Source of the DNA: Bordetella parapertussis
GTDB lineage: Bacteria; Pseudomonadota; Gammaproteobacteria; Burkholderiales; Burkholderiaceae_B
Assembly: GCA_945897365.1 (NCBI GenBank)
Contig: CAMDFD010000006.1
Span: forward strand, 62,001-126,000
Length of the DNA: 64,000 nt
Reading direction: 5' to 3'
Shown here: piece after piece, positions 34,093-43,172 of the stretch
How the letters are laid out: each line of letters opens with the position of its first letter
Numbering within the stretch: the first letter of the stretch is position 1
Position numbers and translations under genes: made by a program
Notes under the pieces: model-generated
The model's input: only the letters and a program-made list of their open reading frames with translations
What the model was told of the DNA's origin: nothing
The model's database searches: none

Positions 34093-36252
34093 TGATCTTA
34101 ATCCGTCCCGAATGGTCTCTGATGAAATCCCTAAAGCCCAGGTGGTTGCGACTGCGGCTAAGAGTTCGCGCCTGGCCTCGGTGTTCTGAGAATCCGCGTA
34201 TGCGCTGAGTTCAGTCAGTGTGATTAATTTTTGTTGCGATGCACCATCGGCAGTGATGACGATGTTTTGATCAATAAAAACAGCGCGCTTGCCTTCGGCA
34301 AGATGAGCTGCGATCACAGGTGAGTCGGAGCAAGGGCTGTAAAAAATGATGGATCCATCGCAATACTGCGCCATCGATGCGACATGGGGGTCATCCGCAT
34401 TCAAGACGCCAACGCCATGAGGCCATACGACATCGACCTGGCTGCGATAAACCTTGATTAAATCTTCTGCAGTTTCCAAGGCATGATAGGCAACCTCGGG
34501 ATTTTTAAAGGTCTCTGAGTACACCACGTTGGTCACAATCCCCACTGAACAACGGTCGTAGGCTAAGCCTTTGGTGAGGATTTCCATGCCGTTATTTTCA
34601 ATGACTGCGGCTTGAACCTCTCGGTTAAGCAATAACCGTCTGGCTTGATCCCAGTTTGCAGCATCGCCAGCAAAGAGCCGACGGGTGCCAACGTAAAGTC
34701 CCTCTGTATTGGCCAGCCCTGTCCGCCAGCCATGCGCATTGAGCAAGTGTGCTGTGAGGCGCGCGATGTTGCCGGTGCCTGTGCTTCCCGTGACGCCAAC
34801 CAAAGGGATGCTGCCGTTTTCATCGCCAGGAAAAATATGGTCAATGATGGCGCGACCTACAGGTCGTGAAAGTCCTTCGGCCGGCTTCAAGTGCATGAGC
34901 AGTCCCGGACCTGCGTTGACTTCGACGATGGCTCCGCCTTGAGCACTCAAGGGTTTTGAAATGTCTTCGGCGACAAGATCAATGCCCGCGATATCAAGTC
35001 CAACGGCTTGTGCTGCGAGTGCCGCGATCGCGATGACTTCAGGATGGACATCGTCTGTGCAATCAAACGCGACGTTACCGTTGCGTTGAATCAATACTTC
35101 TTTGCCTGCAGGGACGACACTGTCGCCATTAAAACCTTGACGGTTCAACTCGAGTCGCGCTGCCGAGTCAATGCGTACTGGATTCAGAGGCTGGTCCTCA
35201 CCGCGTCCGCGACGCGGGTCCGAATTGATCTGGCTGGTGATGAGTTCTTGAACGGTTTGCTGACCGTCACCGACGACGCTCGCGGTCTGCCCTTTGGCCG
35301 CAGCCGCCAGCTTGCCACCTACAATCAGAAGACGATGCTCATTGCCGCGTATAAATTTTTCTACCAATACACCCGAACCTTCATCGACCGCCACGTCATA
35401 GGCAGCCTCAATCTCGGTGCGGGATTCGAGATTGATGAAAACGCCCCGTCCATGATTACCATCCACGGGCTTGACGACAACGGGCAAGCCCAGATCGAGC
35501 GCCGCTTCCCAGGCGTCGGCGGCGCTTTCAACCGCGCGCCCCATTGGAATAGGTACACCGCAGGTTTCCAGTAATTGTTTGGTTAATCCCTTGTCGCGCG
35601 AGATCGTCTCGGCGATCGCACTGGTCTGATCCGTTTCCGCCGTCCAGATCCGTCGCTGTTTGGCGCCGTAGCCAAACTGCACGAGGTTGCCCTCACTCAG
35701 GCGGATTGCCGGAATCGTTCGCTCATCGGCAGCCAGAACCATCGACGCGGTACTGGGGCCCAAGCACAGATCCTGGGCCAGATCTTTCAATTTATCCAGT
35801 TCACCCTCGAGGTCGTAGGGAAGGTCGTCAATAGCGGCCATCACCAAATCGCGACCCATGTAAAGCGCAGCAAGCGTGACCTTCTCTTCCCAGCCGCTGA
35901 CCATGACTTTGTAGACCCCGCGCTCCTCGGTTTCACGGGCTCGACCAAAGCCATAGCCAGGGACTCCCGCGAGGTCTTGCAGCGCAAGCGTGACGTGCTC
36001 CAAAATGTGACAAGGCCAGGTGCCTTCTTTGAGGCGCATGAGAAATCCGCCATGCACCCCAGGACTACAACGGTGCTCGACAAGACTGGGTAACCAGGTG
36101 GTTAGACGCTCGTAAAGGCCTGGGACCGTATTTGAGGGGCTGTCCTCAAGGTCGCCAATGTCGACGACCGCCTCGATAATGGCGCAATAAGTCCAGATAT
36201 TCGGACCGCGCAAATAAGTAGTACTTTTGATGACGATGTCGCGCTTGTTCAT
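34084..36252 (-). CDS. cphA: Cyanophycin synthetase-like protein with altered Mur-type P-loop
   Basis: A 722-residue relative of cyanophycin synthetase. The N-terminal domain (PNIWTYCAIIEAVVDIGDLEDSPSN) and the ATP-grasp core (KQLLETCGVPIP, VVVKPVDGNHGRGVFINL) are well kept. The C-terminal Mur-ligase-like domain starts near residue 480, but the expected GTNGKTTT loop reads GSTGTGNIA (about 489-497), so the ATP-binding lysine is lost. The protein is also shorter than CphA1 (about 870). CphA2-type enzymes, which join beta-Asp-Arg units with one ATP site, show a similar loss, so this may be a CphA2-like or CphA-prime protein. No cyanophycinase or second cphA lies in the window. Confidence 0.88.
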   Translation of the reverse strand: MNKRDIVIKSTTYLRGPNIWTYCAIIEAVVDIGDLEDSPSNTVPGLYERLTTWLPSLVEHRCSPGVHGGFLMRLKEGTWPCHILEHVTLALQDLAGVPGYGFGRARETEERGVYKVMVSGWEEKVTLAALYMGRDLVMAAIDDLPYDLEGELDKLKDLAQDLCLGPSTASMVLAADERTIPAIRLSEGNLVQFGYGAKQRRIWTAETDQTSAIAETISRDKGLTKQLLETCGVPIPMGRAVESAADAWEAALDLGLPVVVKPVDGNHGRGVFINLESRTEIEAAYDVAVDEGSGVLVEKFIRGNEHRLLIVGGKLAAAAKGQTASVVGDGQQTVQELITSQINSDPRRGRGEDQPLNPVRIDSAARLELNRQGFNGDSVVPAGKEVLIQRNGNVAFDCTDDVHPEVIAIAALAAQAVGLDIAGIDLVAEDISKPLSAQGGAIVEVNAGPGLLMHLKPAEGLSRPVGRAIIDHIFPGDENGSIPLVGVTGSTGTGNIARLTAHLLNAHGWRTGLANTEGLYVGTRRLFAGDAANWDQARRLLLNREVQAAVIENNGMEILTKGLAYDRCSVGIVTNVVYSETFKNPEVAYHALETAEDLIKVYRSQVDVVWPHGVGVLNADDPHVASMAQYCDGSIIFYSPCSDSPVIAAHLAEGKRAVFIDQNIVITADGASQQKLITLTELSAYADSQNTEARRELLAAVATTWALGISSETIRDGLRSFK

Positions 36253-36345
36253 GTGCTTAAAACGTAGATGACCAAGCGCTTATTATCGCCGCAAAACCCG
36301 CCGCACGGTGGTAAGATGGGGGGCCTTGCGATGAGCGAACAGCGC

Positions 36346-37365
36346 TTAGCTGGGTTCGCGACCCTTGATGGGGTATTGGGGGTCGACAAAGCCATGCGTA
36401 GAGGCATAGCCCGGGGGCACATATTGATCGACCAAGGCTTCGTCTTCGGGAGCCAGTTCAACCTTCAATGCCGCCACATAATCTTGCCATTGCTCCAACG
36501 TGCGGGGACCTCCAATCACACCGCTCACCAAGCGATTGTTGAGTGCCCAGGCGATTGCGAACTGTGTCGGACTCAAGCCACGGCTTTGCGCGTGTGATTT
36601 CAGCGCATTGGCGACCTCAAGCGATTCAGCGCGAAACTCGGTCTGGTGCATGCGGCGATCACCGCGTCCGGCTCGGCTATTTGGATCTGGCTTGACATGA
36701 GGGTCGTATTTGCCAGTAAGTACGCCACGCGCCAATGGACTGTAGGCCACCACACCGACACCGTAATGCGCACAGGCAGGAATGACTTCGGTTTCAATCA
36801 GGCGGGTGACGGCGCTGTAGGGCGGTTGGCAAACAATAGGCTGAGGAATGCCCATGCGTCGCGCGGTCTCTACCATGCGGGCAACACGCCAGCCGCGAAA
36901 GTTCGAGATGCCGTAGTAACGGATCTTGCCCATATCGATCAAACGGGCAAAGCTCGAAAGAGTTTCTTCGATTGGCGTGGTTTCATCGTCTTTGTGCATG
37001 TAGTAGACATCGATCCAGTCTGTATTGAGGCGTTTCAAACTGTTGTCGACTTCCTGCATGATCCAGCGACGCGATAAACCTTTGTCGTTAGGTTCTTTAC
37101 CAATTGGATTCGCGACCTTGGTTGCCAATACCCACCGTCCGCGATCTTGGGCGATGAGTTTGCCGACAATACGTTCAGACTCGCCGCCGGCGTAATTGTC
37201 GGCGCTATCGATCGCATTGAGTCCCGCGTCGCGCGTGACAGCTACCATTTCTCGAGCGACGGCTTCATCGGTTTGATCGCCGAACATCATTGAGCCGAGC
37301 CAAAGTCGCGGCACCATTAAACCGCTGTTGCCGAGAGGGCTGTAGTGGGGGTCTTGACTTGCCAT
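36346..37365 (-). CDS. Aldo/keto reductase
   Basis: A 339-residue NADPH-dependent oxidoreductase of the AKR superfamily (YajO/Tas-like). The catalytic tetrad is visible as DSADNYAGGESE (Asp, Tyr), VLATKV (Lys) and YYMHKDD (His); the end contains the NADPH-binding GGPRTLEQWQDY. ATG at 37363-37365 gives MASQDPHY and has AAGGAC upstream; ten further codons are possible but unsupported. It stands alone, with a terminator of the upstream Bug gene before it. Substrate unknown. Confidence 0.92.
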   Translation of the reverse strand: MASQDPHYSPLGNSGLMVPRLWLGSMMFGDQTDEAVAREMVAVTRDAGLNAIDSADNYAGGESERIVGKLIAQDRGRWVLATKVANPIGKEPNDKGLSRRWIMQEVDNSLKRLNTDWIDVYYMHKDDETTPIEETLSSFARLIDMGKIRYYGISNFRGWRVARMVETARRMGIPQPIVCQPPYSAVTRLIETEVIPACAHYGVGVVAYSPLARGVLTGKYDPHVKPDPNSRAGRGDRRMHQTEFRAESLEVANALKSHAQSRGLSPTQFAIAWALNNRLVSGVIGGPRTLEQWQDYVAALKVELAPEDEALVDQYVPPGYASTHGFVDPQYPIKGREPS

Positions 37366-37396
37366 GCGAGTCGTCCTTAAGCAGATTTTTTTCAAT

Positions 37397-37436
37397 AAAA
37401 AAAACGCCTCAGACCTTGAAAAGAGAGTCTGAGGCG
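37397..37436 (-). terminator. Rho-independent terminator of Bug receptor gene
   Basis: Read on the minus strand, CGCCTCAGAC (37427-37436 complement) pairs with GTCTGAGGCG (37405-37414 complement), a perfect 10-bp stem with a 12-base loop. Eight T follow. It ends the transcript of the receptor gene at 37465-38448. Confidence 0.93.
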
Positions 37437-37464
37437 AGATTTACTCGTTCTTTTGGTCAAACGT

Positions 37465-38448
37465 TCAAAGCTGAATATTTGCAGCTTTGGCGACAACACC
37501 CCATTTTTCGATTTCTGATCGGACATACTTCTTGAATTCTTCGGGTGTGCTGCCGACAGGGATCGCACCCATGCTTTCAAGCTGCTTACGAACCTCTGGA
37601 TTTTTAAGAATGTCGACGGTTGCTTTGCCCAGCGTATCGATAATGGCTTGTGGAGTGCCTGTCGGAGCGAACAGGCCACTCCAAGAGCTCACTTCAAAGT
37701 CTTTGAATCCCAGTTCGTTCAAGGTTGGAACGTCAGGCAGCTGAGGTAAACGTGTGTTGCTGGCAATCGCGATGGCTCTAATGCGTCCAGCTTGAATCGT
37801 TGTAGTCACGCCTGAGGCTGTTTTAAAGCCCATAGACACAGTACCGCCCATCACGTCGTTCATCGCGGGAGCAGCACCTTTATAAGGGACATGCAGTGCG
37901 TCGATGCCTGCACGCTGCTTGAGCATCTCTCCAGCCAGGTGAGGTGAGCCCCCAGCGCCTGAGGAGGCGTAAGAGAGCTTGCCTGGATTGGCTTTGGCAT
38001 AAGCAATCAGCTCTTTGAGATTCTTGACTGGAAGATCATTGTTCACGACCAATACGCTAGGAGAGGAAACCAACTGCGAGATAGGAATGAAGTCACGCTC
38101 GGTGTTATAGGTCAGCTTTTTATAGATCGACATATTGGTCGCATTGGCAACGGTCCCTAAAAAGAGGGTATACCCGTCAGGCTTGGCGCGTGCGGCCTCT
38201 GCTGAAGCAATGTTTGAACCGCCACCGGGCTTGTTCTCGACAATCACGGTTTGGCCGAGGGCTTTTTCTAAGCGATTTCCAATCAAACGGGCCACGATGT
38301 CCGTCGGTCCGCCCGCCGCGAAGCCCACAATGATTTTGATAGGCTTTTCTGGGTACTTGGCTTGTGCCGCAGTATTCAAACCCAAGCCGGTTGTCAAAAC
38401 CAGAGCGCCGAGCAGGGCGCGTCGAGTCAGTCGCAAATTGAAAGTCAT
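37465..38448 (-). CDS. Bug/TctC-family tripartite tricarboxylate transporter receptor
   Basis: A 327-residue periplasmic receptor with a Sec signal (TRRALLGALVLTTGLGLNTAAQA; the paired Arg may also allow Tat export). Family blocks: YPEKPIKIIVGFAAGGPTD, VIVENKPGGGSN, KPDGYTLF, ALHVPYKGAAPAMNDVM. It forms its own unit, with a strong terminator downstream and the divergent aminotransferase gene upstream. Ligand unknown; no TctAB genes nearby. Confidence 0.94.
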   Translation of the reverse strand: MTFNLRLTRRALLGALVLTTGLGLNTAAQAKYPEKPIKIIVGFAAGGPTDIVARLIGNRLEKALGQTVIVENKPGGGSNIASAEAARAKPDGYTLFLGTVANATNMSIYKKLTYNTERDFIPISQLVSSPSVLVVNNDLPVKNLKELIAYAKANPGKLSYASSGAGGSPHLAGEMLKQRAGIDALHVPYKGAAPAMNDVMGGTVSMGFKTASGVTTTIQAGRIRAIAIASNTRLPQLPDVPTLNELGFKDFEVSSWSGLFAPTGTPQAIIDTLGKATVDILKNPEVRKQLESMGAIPVGSTPEEFKKYVRSEIEKWGVVAKAANIQL

Positions 38449-38548
38449 GGGATATCCTCCTGTATTTTTTTACACGATACCATGCTGAGGTGAGGGTTTG
38501 GGAGATTTGCCTTGGGTTATATTTATTCCAATTAGCGTGTCCCTGACC

Positions 38549-38560
38549 GATGCATGCATC
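38549..38560. promoter_or_regulatory. 12-bp perfect palindrome upstream of aminotransferase gene
   Basis: GATGCATGCATC, 28 bp before the aminotransferase ATG and in the gap shared with the divergent Bug gene. It may be an operator; no regulator is recognised. Confidence 0.35.
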
Positions 38561-38588
38561 ATGCACCGATCTATTTATGGAGAAATAA

Positions 38589-39800
38589 ATGAGTGCAGCC
38601 TTACTATCGCCTCGGATGTCCTTGGTTAAACCTTCGCCCACGTTGGCGATCACCGACAATGCCAAGGCACTGAAAGCCAAAGGGATGGATGTCATCGCTT
38701 TGGCGCAAGGCGAGCCGGATATGGATACTCCCGCCAATATTCGCGAGGCTGCCATCAAGGCCATTCAAGGCGGACAAACGCGCTATACCGCTGTGAATGG
38801 GACAGCAGAATTAAAGCGTGCGATTGCCAGAAAATTTTTGCGTGACCATGCGATGACGATCAATCCCGATGATGTCATTGTGTGTACGGGCGGCAAACAG
38901 GTCTTATTCAATGCGTTGGTCGCGACGATTGGCGAGGGCGATGAGGTGTTGATTCCTGCGCCGTATTGGGTGAGCTATCCCGATATGGTCGTGTTAGCGG
39001 GTGGGACCGCGGTTCCCGTGGTGTGCGATGCGTCTGTTGGTTTCAAGTTGACCCCAGCGTTGCTTGAAAAAGCCATCACGCCGCGTACAAAATGGCTAAT
39101 CTTAAATTCCCCTTCAAACCCGACTGGTTGTGTCTACACTGCGGATGACCTCAAGGCGCTCGGCCAGGTCCTCAAGGCGCATCCCAACGTCTTGGTGATG
39201 GTCGATGATATGTACGAAAAGCTGTTGTTTGACGGTGCAAAATTTGCAACCTTGGCACAGGTGGCACCAGAGATCGCGGACCGTGTATTGACGGTCAACG
39301 GCGTTTCAAAAGCCTATTGCATGACGGGTTGGCGTATTGGATATGGGCACGGACCGAGCTGGTTGATTGGTGCGATGTCGGCGATTCAGTCCCAGTCGAC
39401 CTCTAATCCTTCCTCAATCAGTCAGGCGGCTGCGTTAGAGGCGTTGGACGGTCCGCAAGGTTTTATCGCTGATCACAATGTCGTGTTCGAGCGCCGCAGA
39501 GACATGGTCGTTCATATGCTCAATGATTGCGAGGGCGTGACATGCCTCAAACCGCAAGGAGCGTTTTACGTCTATCCGAGTTGCGCAGGCACGCTTGGTA
39601 AGACCACACCCAAAGGCGTCAAAATCAATAGTGATTTTGACTTTGCCAATGCTTTGCTTGATGAAAAACTGGTCGCAGTCGTTCCAGGTTCAGCATTTGG
39701 TCTCGCGCCATATTTCAGGATTTCTTATGCAACATCGGATGATGTGTTGAAAGATGCTTGCGAACGCATCAAGGCTTTCTGCGCTTCTTTACGCGCCTAA
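38589..39800 (+). CDS. Class I aspartate/aromatic-type aminotransferase
   Basis: A 403-residue PLP aminotransferase of the AAT I-gamma group (thermophile/rhizobial AspC type). Typical motifs are GEPDMDTPANI, NSPSNPTGCVY (PLP-contacting Asn), and VNGVSKAYCMTGWRIGY with the PLP lysine near residue 240. It transfers amino groups between aspartate or a related amino acid and 2-oxoglutarate in the cytoplasm. Monocistronic by position. Confidence 0.93.
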   Translation: MSAALLSPRMSLVKPSPTLAITDNAKALKAKGMDVIALAQGEPDMDTPANIREAAIKAIQGGQTRYTAVNGTAELKRAIARKFLRDHAMTINPDDVIVCTGGKQVLFNALVATIGEGDEVLIPAPYWVSYPDMVVLAGGTAVPVVCDASVGFKLTPALLEKAITPRTKWLILNSPSNPTGCVYTADDLKALGQVLKAHPNVLVMVDDMYEKLLFDGAKFATLAQVAPEIADRVLTVNGVSKAYCMTGWRIGYGHGPSWLIGAMSAIQSQSTSNPSSISQAAALEALDGPQGFIADHNVVFERRRDMVVHMLNDCEGVTCLKPQGAFYVYPSCAGTLGKTTPKGVKINSDFDFANALLDEKLVAVVPGSAFGLAPYFRISYATSDDVLKDACERIKAFCASLRA

Positions 39801-39810
39801 GCAGGTTTGT

Positions 39811-40437
39811 TCATGACTGACGTGGGGGCTTGAAAGCCCCCATTTCTTCGAGCATCTCCTGCAGTAAATCCAGGCGCAAGCGTGGACTGTCCATGGAGAG
39901 CAAGTGCGCTTTTTGCGCAGAAGGAATGTTGAGTAATTCAGCCCAGCGATTGGCAACCCAACCGCAGTCGTTGAGGCGATAGGGGGCAAGAAAGGGACGA
40001 TCATCGCTTTCGATATTTTGCTCCTCAAACGATGTAATGAGTCGCGCGAGCGCCTGCGATGTCGGTGTCAGCTCTGGCGGAATATCGATCTTTGGATCCG
40101 CATCAATCAATTCAATGTTGGCGGACCAGGCGCCATTCGGTGCAAGAGTACGCTCAAGAATCTTGAAACGTTGTCCACCCCGACAGCGCAGCATATACAA
40201 GCTTGGTTGGACCGCATCAAACTCGATAATGTGCGCCAGTGTGCCTATATCCGCAAACTCAACCTCTTTGCCTGGAATCCGAACCTCGGGCCCCTCGGTT
40301 AGCGCGATCACGCCAAACGGGGTTTGTTGCTTAAAACATGCTTTGGTCATGTCGAGGTAGCGCACTTCGAAAATTTTGAGCGCTAATAGTCCTTCGGGAA
40401 AAAGCGTGGACCCAAGAGGAAAAAGTGGGATATTCAT
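39811..40437 (-). CDS. Lon protease substrate-binding (N-terminal) domain protein
   Basis: A 208-residue stand-alone LON N-domain protein. It begins IPLFPLGSTLFPEGLLALKIFEVRYLDM, the standard opening of this domain, and lacks the AAA+ and protease parts of Lon. Such proteins are widespread in proteobacteria; their role is thought to be protein binding, but is not settled. It converges with the aminotransferase gene (10-bp gap) and lies 42 bp after the arfB gene on the same strand. Confidence 0.9.
   Translation of the reverse strand: MNIPLFPLGSTLFPEGLLALKIFEVRYLDMTKACFKQQTPFGVIALTEGPEVRIPGKEVEFADIGTLAHIIEFDAVQPSLYMLRCRGGQRFKILERTLAPNGAWSANIELIDADPKIDIPPELTPTSQALARLITSFEEQNIESDDRPFLAPYRLNDCGWVANRWAELLNIPSAQKAHLLSMDSPRLRLDLLQEMLEEMGAFKPPRQS
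39824..39841 (+). terminator. Hairpin after aminotransferase gene
   Basis: GGGGGCT (39824-39830) and AGCCCCC (39835-39841) form a perfect 7-bp stem with a TGAA loop, followed by ATTTCTT. It lies inside the 3' coding end of the convergent Lon-domain gene. The T tract is broken, so strength is uncertain. Confidence 0.5.
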
Positions 40438-40479
40438 CTGTTTGACTCATGGTTGGATGCGATCATGATCATCATCCTG

Positions 40480-40884
40480 TTAAAGGGTGGATTTCCCACG
40501 GAGTGCCTTGGTTTCTGAGTGTTTCCGTTTTGTTTCGAGCCGTCGCTGGCGTGAACCAAAACTGGGTTTTGTGGCATGCCGTGTTTTGGGTGGGCGTGCA
40601 ACGCTGTTGACCAATTCGTTGAGTCGGGCGAACGCATCCATACGGTTGAGTTCTTGGCTGCGGTGGGATTGTGCCTTGATCACGATGGCACCGTCCCGCG
40701 TGATGCGCGAGTCCTTAAGCGCGAGTAGCCGTACTTTGACGTCGGCGGGCAAACTTGAATGAGGAATATGAAAGCGCAGGTGAATCGCACTCGAAACCTT
40801 GTTGACATTCTGCCCACCCGCGCCTTGCGAACGCATGGCGGAGACTTCGACTTCAGATTCGGAAACAGACAGAGGGGGGAGCAT
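40480..40884 (-). CDS. arfB: Alternative ribosome-rescue factor B (peptidyl-tRNA hydrolase)
   Basis: A 134-residue class I release factor-like protein with GGQ at residues 23-25 (GAGGQNVNKVSS) and a long basic tail (SFGSRQRRLETKRKHSETKALRGK). It lacks the codon-recognition domains of PrfA/PrfB. ArfB enters stalled ribosomes without a codon in the A site, its tail lying in the mRNA channel, and frees the nascent chain. Size and both parts match the family. Confidence 0.95.
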   Translation of the reverse strand: MLPPLSVSESEVEVSAMRSQGAGGQNVNKVSSAIHLRFHIPHSSLPADVKVRLLALKDSRITRDGAIVIKAQSHRSQELNRMDAFARLNELVNSVARPPKTRHATKPSFGSRQRRLETKRKHSETKALRGKSTL

Positions 40885-40943
40885 TGGGTTTTTTTTCGAT
40901 AGGCATGTACACTAGTTTATCGTTAATTTATCGGGGAAATATC

Positions 40944-41093
40944 ATGGCCAAAGGTCAACAAAAGTCCAGCAAAGAAGCTAAAAAACCCAAAAAAGATACT
41001 TCGACACCTAAACCCGCATCTGGGTTAAGCGAACCGGTGCGTTCGACGGTCGTTAATACTGTTTACACCAAGCTTAAGCAAAAAGATCGTTGA
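40944..41093 (+). CDS. Small basic conserved protein, 49 residues, function unknown
   Basis: The chosen ATG gives MAKGQQKSSKEAKKPKKDTS and a C-terminal half GLSEPVRSTVVNTVYTKLKQKDR. About a quarter of residues are lysine, so nucleic-acid or ribosome contact is possible but unproven. Short proteins opening MAKGQ with KEAKKPKK are a recurring hypothetical family in proteobacteria. GGGGAAATATC before the ATG offers a ribosome-binding site; the longer frame from 40884 overlaps the divergent arfB start and has no such site. Confidence 0.75.
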   Translation: MAKGQQKSSKEAKKPKKDTSTPKPASGLSEPVRSTVVNTVYTKLKQKDR

Positions 41094-41138
41094 TCCTAAT
41101 TCTGTTGCGTCATTTTTGTTTTAAACGTGGTGAAAGCA

Positions 41139-43163
41139 ATGGCTTCGATCGGTAGAGAGGTGTCTCCGACTGATGCGCTAAAAGCGCACAATAAGTTTCA
41201 AGAGGCGCTTGCACTGCATCAGCAAGGGCAACTCAAAGAAGCGCGTGCGCTATATGAGCGCACGTTAAAGTGGCAGCCCAATCATTTCGATGCGCTGCAT
41301 ATGCTCGCGACGATTGCTTACCAAACGGGGCAGCTAGAGCGTGCAGAGATTTTGTTTGTGAAAGCGCTTAAGCTTGATCCCGAGGCGAGCTTTGCACTCA
41401 ATAATTTCGCTAATCTTTTGCAGGATCTAAAAAAATATAAATCTTCACTGTCTCATTACGATCGTGCGATCGCGGTGGATGCAGACTATGTCGAAGCGCA
41501 CAATAACCGTGGGGATCTGCTGCAGCATATGGGGCGATGGCCAGAGGCATTGAAAAGCTATGACCGTGCGATCGCTTTGGCTCCTGGCTATGCCCAAGCG
41601 CACTTCAATCGCGGCAATGCCTTAGGCGCAGTGGGACGTTTCGAAGAAGCGATCACCAGTTTTGATGCTGCGATCAATCTTGTCCCAACCTATGCAGAAG
41701 CATTGATGAACAGAGGTAATACCTTCAACGAGCTTGGCCGGCACGCCGAGGCTGTTAAAAGTTTCGATCGCACGATCGAATGTGCGCCTCAGATTCCTTA
41801 CTTACTTGGCACACGCCTGCACGTCAACATGCAGATGTGTGATTGGCGTCATTATCAAGAACGTCTTACCGTTTTGTTGTCAGCCGTAAAAAATGACGAA
41901 CCCGCGAGCCTGCCATTCCCGCTTCTTGCACTAACTTCGGATCCGGATGTGCAACTGCGAGCCGCGCAAACTTGGATTCAGGACAAGCATCCGGGCCCTC
42001 AAAAAAGAGTGCCTTTTGCAACGCGCACTAATAAGCAAAGGTTACGGATAGGGTACTTTTCTGCTGATTTTCACAATCATCCTGTAGCGCAACTGATTGC
42101 AGGTTTGTTCGAAGCGCATGATCGTACCCAATTCGAGGTGTATGCCTTTTCCTCGGGTCCAGACATTCGAGATACGATGCGGCAACGTCTAGAGGCGGGT
42201 TTTGAACACTTTTTTGACGTCAGGCAAGAGACGGATGCTCAGCTTGTCGCGCGCGCTAGAGCGCTTGAGATCGATATTGCGATTGATCTGAGTGGCTTGA
42301 CGAAAGATTGCCGCCCAAACGTATTCGCGGCGAGAGTCGCGCCAGTACAAATCAATTATCTGGGTTACCCCGGCACAATGGGTGCCTCTTACATGGATTA
42401 CATCCTTGCCGACAAAACGCTCATCACCCCTGAGACTGAGCATTTTTATACGGAAAAAGTAATTTATCTACCGCATAGTTATCAACCGAATGATCGTAAA
42501 CGGACCGTATCATCGCATCCGTTCACCCGTTCTGAGCTTGGCTTGCCCGAAGAAAAGTTTGTCTTTTGCTGCTTTAACAACAATTTCAAAATTACCCCCG
42601 AAACATTTGATTGCTGGATGTCGATTTTGCGTGCCGTACCTGATAGCGTTTTGTGGCTTTTGCAGGCAAGCGAACACACGGCAAATAACCTTCGCCGAGA
42701 GGCGCAGGCGCGTGGCGTGCATCCTGAACGATTGATTTTCGCTCCTAAAGTACCAACAGATCAATACTTGGCACGACAACGTTGCGCAGATTTATTTCTG
42801 GACTCGTTACCCTATAACGCGCACACCACGACCAGCGATGCTTTATGGGTGGGGTTGCCCGTGTTGACGTGCATGGGCCAAGCGTTTGCAAGCCGTGTCG
42901 CGGCGAGTTTGTTGCGCGCGGTCGAATTGCCCGAACTCATCACGATGGATGGCGAGGCATTTGTGGTTCGAGCGATCGAGTTGGCGACTGATCCTGCGCA
43001 GCTTCAGTCATTACGTATACGCCTAGAGGAAAACCGCTTGCATGCGCCTTTATTCGATTGCATGCGTCTGGCGCGCGCGATCGAGGATGCTTATGTTCAA
43101 GTCCATGCACGTCGGGTGGCGGGTTTGCCACCCGAGTCTGTCTATATCGCCGACAGAATTTGA
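41139..43163 (+). CDS. TPR protein with bacterial O-GlcNAc transferase-like (SPINDLY/GT41) domain
   Basis: About 674 residues. Residues 10-230 contain about six tetratricopeptide repeats (for example YVEAHNNRGDLLQHMGRWPEALKSYDRAI). From residue 290 a GT41 catalytic region follows: IGYFSADFHNHPVAQL with the conserved His, INYLGYPGTMGASYMDYILAD, CFNNNFKITPE with the Lys expected to bind the nucleotide phosphate, and FLDSLPYNAHTTTSDALW. Eukaryotic OGT adds GlcNAc to Ser/Thr; the acceptor and sugar of bacterial members are mostly unknown. GTG at 41127 is an alternative start. Confidence 0.92.
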   Translation: MASIGREVSPTDALKAHNKFQEALALHQQGQLKEARALYERTLKWQPNHFDALHMLATIAYQTGQLERAEILFVKALKLDPEASFALNNFANLLQDLKKYKSSLSHYDRAIAVDADYVEAHNNRGDLLQHMGRWPEALKSYDRAIALAPGYAQAHFNRGNALGAVGRFEEAITSFDAAINLVPTYAEALMNRGNTFNELGRHAEAVKSFDRTIECAPQIPYLLGTRLHVNMQMCDWRHYQERLTVLLSAVKNDEPASLPFPLLALTSDPDVQLRAAQTWIQDKHPGPQKRVPFATRTNKQRLRIGYFSADFHNHPVAQLIAGLFEAHDRTQFEVYAFSSGPDIRDTMRQRLEAGFEHFFDVRQETDAQLVARARALEIDIAIDLSGLTKDCRPNVFAARVAPVQINYLGYPGTMGASYMDYILADKTLITPETEHFYTEKVIYLPHSYQPNDRKRTVSSHPFTRSELGLPEEKFVFCCFNNNFKITPETFDCWMSILRAVPDSVLWLLQASEHTANNLRREAQARGVHPERLIFAPKVPTDQYLARQRCADLFLDSLPYNAHTTTSDALWVGLPVLTCMGQAFASRVAASLLRAVELPELITMDGEAFVVRAIELATDPAQLQSLRIRLEENRLHAPLFDCMRLARAIEDAYVQVHARRVAGLPPESVYIADRI

Positions 43164-43172
43164 GGCGAGATC

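Noticed and set aside
40884..40943. Upstream extension of the small basic protein
   Set aside because: Hydrophobic residues here do not look like the protein, it abuts the divergent arfB start, and the internal ATG has its own ribosome-binding site.
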